Part shown: positions 1 to 4,210 of the stretch, piece after piece
Layout: each line of letters opens with the position of its first letter
Position numbering within the stretch: position 1 is the stretch's first letter
Source: Gammaproteobacteria bacterium
GTDB taxonomy: Bacteria; Pseudomonadota; Gammaproteobacteria; Xanthomonadales; Marinicellaceae
DNA: 7,307 bases
NCBI GenBank assembly: GCA_030426705.1
Contig: JAUHXW010000142.1
Location: forward strand, 1 to 7,307
Direction: 5' to 3'
The notes under the pieces: generated by a model
Seen by the model: the letters and a program-made list of their open reading frames with translations, nothing else
What the model was told of the DNA's origin: nothing
Database searches by the model: none
Program-made: the position numbers and the translations under genes

Positions 1-143
1 AAGGAGAACGAGCCACCTGGCCAGCGTTGGAACAAATCAGAGTCTGCTCAAAAATCGGCCTAAAGCTCGATGAAATTATTGATCACCACAAAGACCACGA
101 CATCAGACAACAATACAAAAAACGCCGCCGAAAAAAACGATAA
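1..143 (+). CDS. C-terminal end of an unidentified basic protein (5' truncated by window)
   Basis: The third forward frame is open from the window edge to a TAA at 141-143, giving about 46 residues. The other two forward frames hit stops at about 61 and 71. The peptide contains an LDEIIDHH stretch and ends in a very basic tail (KKRRRKKR), which would suit contact with RNA or DNA. I do not recognise the family. A further in-frame-independent TAA follows closely, and no intrinsic terminator is visible after the gene. The norEF promoter downstream is separate, so this gene need not belong to the nor unit. It could also be a chance open frame, because only 141 bases are visible. Confidence 0.5.
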   Translation, partial: GERATWPALEQIRVCSKIGLKLDEIIDHHKDHDIRQQYKKRRRKKR

Positions 144-165
144 TAAGTATTAACCAAAACCTCAT

Positions 166-202
166 CCCCCCCCCCTCTTGAGAGGGGACCGAGGGGTGTG
201 TT
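166..202. repeat. GC-rich palindromic repeat, solitary copy
   Basis: A run of ten C residues (166-175) leads into the palindrome CCCCTCTTGAGAGGGG (172-187), followed by GAGGGGTGTGTT. The same arrangement, a CCCTCTCGAGAGGG palindrome then GGGGTGTGT, occurs twice in tandem at 3232-3326 in the same orientation, so this is a dispersed repeat. In RNA it could fold as a 6-bp stem with a TTGA loop. No T tract follows, so it is not a standard terminator. The flanking 144-292 stretch holds no gene I can support. Confidence 0.65.
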
Positions 203-292
203 AAAAAAAAGATTAACATGAACCGCCGGCAAAAGCTCGAAATAATCCACATCATTATTATTAGAGACCACCAAAACCTAACCAACCAAATA

Positions 293-306
293 TTGATGTG
301 AATCAA
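293..306 (+). promoter_or_regulatory. FNR/Dnr/NnrR-type binding site for norEF
   Basis: TTGAT-GTGA-ATCAA is a perfect match to the dyad recognised by the FNR branch of the CRP/FNR family, including the NO-sensing Dnr and NnrR regulators. Its centre (between 299 and 300) is 41.5 bases upstream of position 341, the start predicted from the -10 box at 329-334. This is the standard class II activator position. Because norE follows, low oxygen or nitric oxide is the likely signal. Which family member binds cannot be told from the site. Confidence 0.85.
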
Positions 307-328
307 AGGCGATTCATTCAAAACCACC

Positions 329-334
329 TATAAT
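329..334 (+). promoter_or_regulatory. -10 box of the norEF promoter
   Basis: TATAAT is an exact sigma70 -10 hexamer. No recognisable -35 hexamer lies 16-18 bases upstream, as expected for an activator-dependent class II promoter where the FNR-type dimer covers that region. The predicted start is near 341, leaving a leader of only about 21 bases before the norE ATG. Confidence 0.75.
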
Positions 335-361
335 TGTCCCAAAATACTCACACACAATCAC

Positions 362-928
362 ATGAAAAAAGAAGTCAAAATATTACCAGGTGACTTGGCC
401 ATTTGGTGCATCATCTTCGCTGAATTACTGGTATTCGGCATCTTTTTTGTCGCCTACGCGGTGGTTCGGATCAAAAACCTCGAAATGTTCAATCAATACC
501 AATTGACACTGAACAAAGAAACCGGCGTCATCAACACCATTCTACTGATCACCGCCAGCTATTTCGTGGTCATGGCCATCCAAGACATCAAAAACTCACT
601 GAACAAACGTGGCGCTAATCTACTTTATGGCGCAGTGGTTTGTGGTGCTTTGTTTATTCTGATTAAAAGTTTGGAATTCAATGAAAAATTTGCCGCCGGC
701 ATCGACCTCAGCACCAATACCTTCTACATGTTTTACCTGGCCTTAACCATGTTTCATTATTTTCATGTGGTGCTTGGCGTGCTGATATTATTGCTGGTTG
801 CCTATAAAACCCAAAGGGGTCACATCCACGCCAACAACCGCATCGGCCTGGAAAGTGCTGGCGCTTACTGGCACATGGTTGATTTGGTCTGGATTATTTT
901 GTTTCCATTGATATACATCATCAGGTGA
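362..928 (+). CDS. norE: Cytochrome c oxidase subunit III family protein, NorE-like
   Basis: This is an integral membrane protein of 188 residues, the usual size of NorE and shorter than true oxidase subunit III. Five hydrophobic segments are visible at about residues 12-34, 56-75, 85-103, 122-147 and 168-187. Family signatures include GDLAIW near the N-terminus, a central LTMFHYFHVVLG stretch and the C-terminal ESAGAYWHMVDLVWIILFPL block. In denitrifiers NorE is an accessory protein of cytochrome c-dependent nitric oxide reductase (NorCB) that supports full activity; its exact role is not settled. No clear Shine-Dalgarno sequence precedes the ATG at 362, but the next in-frame Met is far inside the first domain, so this start is preferred. 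norF follows after 4 bases. Expression is probably controlled by the FNR-type box at 293-306. A generic subunit III-like annotation is the main alternative. Confidence 0.88.
   Translation: MKKEVKILPGDLAIWCIIFAELLVFGIFFVAYAVVRIKNLEMFNQYQLTLNKETGVINTILLITASYFVVMAIQDIKNSLNKRGANLLYGAVVCGALFILIKSLEFNEKFAAGIDLSTNTFYMFYLALTMFHYFHVVLGVLILLLVAYKTQRGHIHANNRIGLESAGAYWHMVDLVWIILFPLIYIIR
923..928 (+). promoter_or_regulatory. Ribosome binding site of norF overlapping the norE stop
   Basis: AGGTGA sits 4 bases before the norF ATG at 933 and contains the norE TGA stop codon (926-928). Ribosomes finishing norE therefore release on the norF ribosome site, which indicates translational coupling of the two genes. 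Confidence 0.7.
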
Positions 929-932
929 TTAC

Positions 933-1196
933 ATGAAAAATTTGTACAACATCCACACCATCTGGGCACTGCTGATTCTGTTGACCCTATCAACCTATTT
1001 CCTCGGCCACATTCAAGCCAGCGGTTCCGGCATCATGCTGTTCCTGATGGGCACAGCCTTCATCAAAAGCATCCTGATTATCCGCGAATTTATGGAACTC
1101 AAAGGCGTCTCCCTGCTCTGGAAAATCATCATGTACAGCTGGCTCACCATCATCTGCCTGGCGATTGTGGTGGCGTATTTAATTGGTCAAAGCTAA
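933..1196 (+). CDS. norF: Cytochrome c oxidase subunit IV family protein, NorF-like
   Basis: This small membrane protein of 87 residues has three hydrophobic segments at about 8-25, 33-52 and 63-84. The IIREFMELKG loop after the second segment is typical of the prokaryotic subunit IV/NorF family. It is the expected partner of NorE, and the two are commonly adjacent in nitric oxide reductase clusters. Its start is fixed by the AGGTGA site overlapping the norE stop. It lies in one unit with norE and should share the FNR-type promoter. It ends only 11 bases from the end of the converging phospholipase D gene, and no intrinsic terminator is visible between them. norC, norB, norQ and norD are not in the window. 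Confidence 0.85.
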   Translation: MKNLYNIHTIWALLILLTLSTYFLGHIQASGSGIMLFLMGTAFIKSILIIREFMELKGVSLLWKIIMYSWLTIICLAIVVAYLIGQS

Positions 1197-1207
1197 GTAA
1201 TAGACCA

Positions 1208-2698
1208 TCAGAAAGTCGACAAACCCGTCGCTTCCATAATCCGATAACGCCAATAACGCAGACGACTTTCATCAGCATAATACTCATATGGCTGACTAAA
1301 AAGTTGGTCAGGACCGTTGTGCCAATACAACTCAAAAAAAGCCGCAGCAGCGGCTATGGCCGCTTCTTGCGGATCAGCAACCAACAGCACATTGGTTTCA
1401 AGATTCAAATCATCCAAATTGCGGCGGGTGAAATTAGCCGAGCCAAGCAATAACTCACTGGGACCTTGTGACCTGCGCGTCAACATCAGTTTACTGTGAC
1501 ATTGCTCACCATGGGTATCACACCAGCGCAAAGGGATCCCTGCTTGATGTAACTCCCAGGCAACTTGTCGGTTGGGGATGCCATTTTTCTTTTTGCCAAA
1601 TGCATCTTCGTTGGGATCTAGTAACACCCGCAGCATGACGCCATTATGGTGCGCTTTGACCATGGCTTCAATGATTCCACGATGTGATAAATAAAACATA
1701 GAAAGATCAATGCGGTCACCTGATTTGCTTTGTTCAAGCGTTGTCATCACGTGATCACGGATTTTACTTTCAGTCAGAATTTGTAAAGTTGCATTATCTG
1801 CCGGCGTCTTATTTCCTGCATCCGAAACCGCCAATGGCTTGTGTTCTGCCAAAGAAAACCCCAACACCGCTTGTTCTGAAGCCAATAAATGCTTAACAGC
1901 AGCTCCCATAAACTCAAGCGCCACATTTCCATGAGCACTGCTGGCATCATGTGGATTCGCTGATGTGACCAAGCCAATCAGACCATCACCCGAATCGACC
2001 ACCAGCATCTTGCGATGGTTGGCTTTAAAATTAAGCAACCTGAGCCAGGTGCGCAATGACACTTTCCCCTCACCAACTGGATGAGGCAACCAACCACCAT
2101 CACTCGAATTGCCCAACCACTGACAACACAAACGCCACAGTCCCGACCAGGTAGGATTGGAATCGCGCATGCGGTTAAGGTCAGTTATGACCAGCTCAAT
2201 TCCTAACTGTTGCATGGCTTCGAACCTTGCCGATACCACACCACCGTACAAGTGATTAATGGGATCAGTTATCACCACCACCCATAAATCAGGCACCTGC
2301 TTTTTTCGCAGAACAAGCGCTTGAGCCACCTCCTCAGACAATGGTCGCATATTCGGGTCAGTCGCAACCACACTGGAATCACCCGCAAAATCATTGAACA
2401 AAAACATGTCCAACACCACCAGTCGCTCAGCTTGACCGATTAATTCTATGATGCGATCAAAAATCTGTTGTTCACTACGGCGCACACCTTGCTCATCGAC
2501 CCAAGTGTAATCCGCCAGAAAACGCACTGAAGAAACTGGCACAGGAGACGAAACCATGCTGATACCAGTTGGTAAGGTTTTGTAACTGTGATAAACACCC
2601 AAACTCACCCAGCCCACAACAACAGATAATAAAAACCAACGAACAACCCACTTGAACGAAATCTTTTTCATACCAAGATTGTACCCGAAACCCCACAC
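1208..2698 (-). CDS. Membrane-anchored phospholipase D / cardiolipin synthase-like protein
   Basis: This 496-residue protein of the PLD superfamily has two HKD half-sites. The first is H228-R-K230 with D235, followed by SAN at 246-248. The second is H401-S-K403, followed by GSAN (419-422) and a TRRNLDDLNLETN stretch. The position where the second motif normally has Asp is Arg408. A single hydrophobic segment at about 20-36 after a basic KKISFKWVVR start looks like a signal anchor, placing the catalytic part in the periplasm or at the membrane surface. PLD enzymes transfer or hydrolyse phosphatidyl groups; cardiolipin synthesis or phospholipid hydrolysis are the likely reactions, but the substrate cannot be read from the sequence. 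The start given is a GTG with GAGGA 8 bases upstream. An ATG nine codons later (2671) is the alternative and has a weaker ribosome site. The gene converges on norF and is not obviously linked to it in function. Confidence 0.85.
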   Translation of the reverse strand: MWGFGYNLGMKKISFKWVVRWFLLSVVVGWVSLGVYHSYKTLPTGISMVSSPVPVSSVRFLADYTWVDEQGVRRSEQQIFDRIIELIGQAERLVVLDMFLFNDFAGDSSVVATDPNMRPLSEEVAQALVLRKKQVPDLWVVVITDPINHLYGGVVSARFEAMQQLGIELVITDLNRMRDSNPTWSGLWRLCCQWLGNSSDGGWLPHPVGEGKVSLRTWLRLLNFKANHRKMLVVDSGDGLIGLVTSANPHDASSAHGNVALEFMGAAVKHLLASEQAVLGFSLAEHKPLAVSDAGNKTPADNATLQILTESKIRDHVMTTLEQSKSGDRIDLSMFYLSHRGIIEAMVKAHHNGVMLRVLLDPNEDAFGKKKNGIPNRQVAWELHQAGIPLRWCDTHGEQCHSKLMLTRRSQGPSELLLGSANFTRRNLDDLNLETNVLLVADPQEAAIAAAAAFFELYWHNGPDQLFSQPYEYYADESRLRYWRYRIMEATGLSTF

Positions 2699-2706
2699 AA
2701 AATTGA

Positions 2707-2711
2707 TCCTC
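2707..2711 (-). promoter_or_regulatory. Ribosome binding site favouring the GTG start of the PLD gene
   Basis: Read on the minus strand, GAGGA lies 8 bases before the GTG at 2698. The downstream ATG at 2671 is preceded only by CTTGGT. This favours the GTG start. The ATG-initiated form begins MKKISFKW, a normal-looking signal-anchor N-terminus, so the choice is not certain. Confidence 0.55.
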
Positions 2712-2772
2712 GATGGCTCGCCGGCATTGACAATCGTTCACTGAGTGGCAAGATGAATTGCAAAGCAAGAGC

Positions 2773-2805
2773 GGGTAGCCTGGGCTAAGTCGAAGCGATC
2801 TACCC
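2773..2805. repeat. Inverted repeat GGGTAG...CTACCC in the PLD upstream gap
   Basis: GGGTAG (2773-2778) and CTACCC (2800-2805) form a perfect 6-bp inverted pair around 21 bases that include CTGGGCTAAG. Its wording resembles the GTGGGCT/AGCCCAC element at 3372-3388, so it may be a diverged relative. Between 2712 and 2902 I see no gene and no convincing promoter for the PLD gene. Confidence 0.4.
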
Positions 2806-2902
2806 TGAAGCACCGCCAGCAGCTCGCCAACACCAAAACCACATCAAAGCAGGAAATACGTGTAATCCAATATCCAAATTTCTTATTCTTTTACAAATTC
2901 GA

Positions 2903-2930
2903 TTGTTTACTCTAATCTATTTCATAAAAT
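2903..2930 (+). promoter_or_regulatory. Sigma70-like promoter of the 45-codon gene
   Basis: TTGTTT (2903-2908) and TAAAAT (2925-2930) are separated by 16 bases in an AT-rich stretch. The -10 matches 5 of 6 consensus bases. The predicted start near 2937 leaves a leader of about 25 bases before the ATG at 2962. Confidence 0.55.
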
Positions 2931-2961
2931 GGGATGTTGTAAGTAACCATTATGGTGATTT

Positions 2962-3099
2962 ATGAATATTAAAACCTCCCCCAAAATAAGTATTGAAGAG
3001 AGTTTAGAGCCCTTCAAACCCTATCCAACAGACCAGCCACAAAAGGTCAAAGGAAGCTGGCTTGAAAAGCTCCTTAAACTCTTCAAAATCCAATACTAA
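2962..3099 (+). CDS. Small unrecognised protein, 45 residues, in its own transcription unit
   Basis: An ATG with GGTGA three bases upstream opens a 45-codon frame ending in TAA. The unit is complete, with a promoter at 2903-2930 and a strong intrinsic terminator starting 7 bases after the stop. The N-terminal half is polar and Pro-rich (FKPYPTDQPQK). The last 14 residues (GSWLEKLLKLFKIQ) alternate hydrophobic and Lys residues as in an amphipathic helix. There is no signal peptide, Cys pair or true membrane segment. A membrane-binding small protein, a type I toxin-like peptide or a peptide precursor are all possible, and I do not recognise a family. The transcript could also act as a small RNA, with the frame incidental. 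The flanking DNA is repeat-rich, so the gene may be lineage-specific. Confidence 0.55.
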   Translation: MNIKTSPKISIEESLEPFKPYPTDQPQKVKGSWLEKLLKLFKIQY

Positions 3100-3105
3100 A
3101 CTTTT

Positions 3106-3132
3106 AGGCCGCTGAATAGTGGCCTTTTTTTT
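3106..3132 (+). terminator. Intrinsic terminator after the 45-codon gene
   Basis: AGGCCGCT (3106-3113) and AGTGGCCT (3118-3125) pair as an 8-bp stem with one G-T wobble and a GAAT loop. The stem runs straight into eight T residues (3125-3132). This is a textbook rho-independent terminator oriented for the plus-strand small gene. Confidence 0.9.
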
Positions 3133-3155
3133 AGCATCTCCCTTCTCTAGAGGCC

Positions 3156-3171
3156 CCTACACGGATGTAGG
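3156..3171. repeat. Short hairpin CCTACA-CGGA-TGTAGG
   Basis: A perfect 6-bp inverted repeat with a 4-base loop lies between the terminator and the tandem repeat. No T tract follows. The stretch 3133-3231 contains no gene I can support and looks like repeat-derived intergenic DNA. Confidence 0.4.
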
Positions 3172-3231
3172 CACAGTTAGGGCATCAAAAGTAGGCGCTT
3201 TAAGGGGACGCAAGATCAGTTGCCGAGGTTA

Positions 3232-3326
3232 GGGGTGTGTTTTTTTTATCCTTTCTCCCCTCTCGAGAGGGCCAAGGGGTGTGTTTTTTATCCTTTCTAC
3301 CCTCTCGAGAGGGGCAAGGGGTGTGT
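3232..3326. repeat. Tandem GC-rich palindromic repeat, two full units plus a partial third
   Basis: Unit A (3232-3275, 44 bases) and unit B (3276-3317, 42 bases) each start GGGGTGTGT, pass through a T-rich TTATCCTTTCT stretch and reach the palindrome CCCTCTCGAGAGGG (3258-3271 and 3300-3313). A third GGGGTGTGT (3318-3326) begins another unit that is cut short. The solitary copy at 166-202 belongs to the same family. These look like dispersed extragenic palindromic repeats amplified in place. Confidence 0.8.
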
Positions 3327-3360
3327 AATGGACTTTGTCCATAAAAAGCAAATCAAACAA

Positions 3361-3405
3361 CTGACTGTTGTGGTGGGCTGAGCCCACCCTACCTGGCTTT
3401 TCATG
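3361..3405. repeat. Dispersed GTGGGCT/AGCCCAC hairpin element, copy 1
   Basis: GGTGGGCT-G-AGCCCACC (3372-3388) is a perfect 8-bp inverted repeat with a single central base. With its flanks (GACTG before, ACCTGGCTTTTCA after) it matches a diverged second copy at 4166-4210. It lies just downstream of the toxin gene's stop and could act as a transcript-end hairpin on the minus strand, although no T tract follows directly. Confidence 0.65.
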
Positions 3406-3426
3406 ACTGCAAATGAACAAAGCTGT

Positions 3427-3714
3427 TTACAAATCAGCTAAATCCTGATTGCCAATAATAGTCATGATTTCAATTTGACCATTCACTTCCCGAAAAAAAA
3501 TGCTGTCAACACCACAGACACAGCGTCGATAACCTTTTTTGATGTGATCCACTTTTGGATAGGCTTCGGGTTGTTCAGAAATTTTTATGAATGATGCAAA
3601 AAAAGCCGAAAAATAAAGATCAGCCTGCGCCTCACCCCAACGAAACAAACCATATTCGTATATAGCCTGCAAATCTTCTTTGACTTGTTGGCTTAATTTG
3701 TATTTCTTACCCAA
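3427..3714 (-). CDS. parE: ParE/RelE-family toxin
   Basis: This 95-residue protein has the layout of ParE toxins: YKLSQQVKEDLQAIYEYG and FRWGEAQADLYF helices at 5-35, a QPEAYPKVD turn at 49-56, then the GYRR strand (61-64), SIFFR (71-75) and a final IEIMTIIGNQD strand. ParE proteins usually poison DNA gyrase, whereas related RelE proteins cleave mRNA; the target here cannot be assigned. An in-frame TGA lies two codons upstream and no ATG exists near the N-terminus, so initiation is almost certainly at TTG 3714, with AAGG 8 bases before it. The first 8 bases overlap the end of the antitoxin gene, the usual arrangement for coupled, lower translation of the toxin. Length and motifs look intact. 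Confidence 0.88.
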   Translation of the reverse strand: MGKKYKLSQQVKEDLQAIYEYGLFRWGEAQADLYFSAFFASFIKISEQPEAYPKVDHIKKGYRRCVCGVDSIFFREVNGQIEIMTIIGNQDLADL

Positions 3715-3949
3715 GATTCAAACCTTGTTTGATCTCCGCTAACAATTCATCCTTACTCTGGGAAACAAATCCTTTTTGTTCTGCTTGAGCTAATTTAGCT
3801 TGAATAAACTCAAGCTTTTCTTGCTTTAGCCTGGCCTGACGAACCAACTCATTAATCAGCTCACTTTTATTCTTGTATTCCTTGCTGTCAACTTTCGCTT
3901 GTATCCAATCATTATTAGGTTCAGTAAATGATACGCTTTGTCTTGTCAT
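3707..3949 (-). CDS. parD: ParD-type ribbon-helix-helix antitoxin
   Basis: The antitoxin has 80 residues from the ATG at 3949. Residues 3-8 (RQSVSF) form the expected DNA-binding strand, followed by TEPNNDWIQAKVDS and EYKNKSELINELVRQAR, the two helices of a ParD ribbon-helix-helix domain. Residues 41-80 are charged and helical, as in toxin-wrapping tails. GAGTG lies 6 bases before the ATG, which favours this start over a GTG three codons upstream (3958). It is expected to neutralise the overlapping ParE toxin by direct binding and to repress the shared promoter. The palindrome over the -10 box at 3970-3985 is the natural candidate operator. Confidence 0.87.
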   Translation of the reverse strand: MTRQSVSFTEPNNDWIQAKVDSKEYKNKSELINELVRQARLKQEKLEFIQAKLAQAEQKGFVSQSKDELLAEIKQGLNLG

Positions 3950-3969
3950 AATCGTCACTCAGATAACGT

Positions 3970-3985
3970 GGTGCAATATTACACC
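3970..3985. promoter_or_regulatory. Candidate ParD operator overlapping the -10 box
   Basis: GGTGCAATATTACACC is a 16-base palindrome with 7 of 8 pairs matching, and it covers the whole parDE -10 hexamer. Autorepression through such a site is the rule for ParD-type antitoxins. Binding here is inferred from position and symmetry. Confidence 0.6.
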
Positions 3986-4004
3986 AGTTTGACAATGATG
4001 TAAA
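3976..4004 (-). promoter_or_regulatory. Promoter of the parDE operon
   Basis: On the minus strand TTTACA (-35, 3999-4004) and TAATAT (-10, 3976-3981) are separated by exactly 17 bases. The -35 matches 5 of 6 consensus bases. The predicted start near 3969 gives a leader of about 20 bases to the parD ATG. Confidence 0.65.
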
Positions 4005-4026
4005 TAAACATACAAATCTAGGGCAG

Positions 4027-4049
4027 CAATCAATGGGGTCAGAGACGTT
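4027..4049 (+). repeat. 23-bp direct repeat, copy 1
   Basis: A 23-base sequence beginning CAATCAATGGGGTCAG and ending AGACGTT is repeated identically at 4068-4090, 41 bases away. A low-complexity run of CAATC units fills the space. The GGGGTCAGAG core resembles short repeats often seen near IS200-like/REP-associated transposases; this association is from memory and unverified. No transposase is in the window. Confidence 0.75.
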
Positions 4050-4067
4050 CAATCCAATCAATCAATC

Positions 4068-4090
4068 CAATCAATGGGGTCAGAGACGTT
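4068..4090 (+). repeat. 23-bp direct repeat, copy 2
   Basis: This copy is identical to 4027-4049 and in the same orientation. The first 13 bases (CAATCAATGGGGT) also occur inverted at 5560-5572 on the far side of the ATPase gene. Confidence 0.75.
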
Positions 4091-4165
4091 GATTTTTAAA
4101 CTTTTCCAGTCCACTTTTAACTATGAATGATACAAGGATGGCCTCTGCCCATCAATACTTCAAAT

Positions 4166-4210
4166 GACTGATTGCTGAGGTTGGCCTAACCCACCTTAGC
4201 TGGCTTTCCA
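4166..4210. repeat. Dispersed GTGGGCT-type hairpin element, diverged copy 2
   Basis: This stretch aligns with 3361-3405: GACTG, then GGTTGGCCTAACCCACC in place of the perfect hairpin, then a TAGCTGGCTTTCCA flank. About 24 of the last 31 positions agree. The element runs into the ATPase gene and supplies its stop codon and last few codons (WKAS). The arms have decayed, so it is probably the older insertion. Confidence 0.55.

Noticed and set aside
172..187. Terminator for the first gene
   Set aside because: The palindrome could form a hairpin but is followed by ACCGAGGGG, not a T tract, and it belongs to a dispersed repeat family.
83..327. Minus-strand open frames over the norE upstream region
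   Set aside because: They run through the C-run repeat and the norEF promoter, give low-complexity peptides and overlap the more plausible plus-strand gene end at 1-143.
2493..2813. Minus-strand 106-codon frame overlapping the start of the PLD gene
   Set aside because: It is an out-of-frame shadow of the PLD N-terminus and of the repeat at 2773-2805, with no family features.
3232..3326. Possible CRISPR array
   Set aside because: The units are contiguous and similar along their whole length, without unique spacers, and only about two copies exist. No cas genes are present.
3229..3420. Minus-strand open frame with a repeating TPLxPLER peptide
   Set aside because: The peptide is only the translation of the tandem DNA repeat, whose second unit is 42 bases and so keeps frame. 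It has no ribosome site and crosses two unrelated repeat elements.
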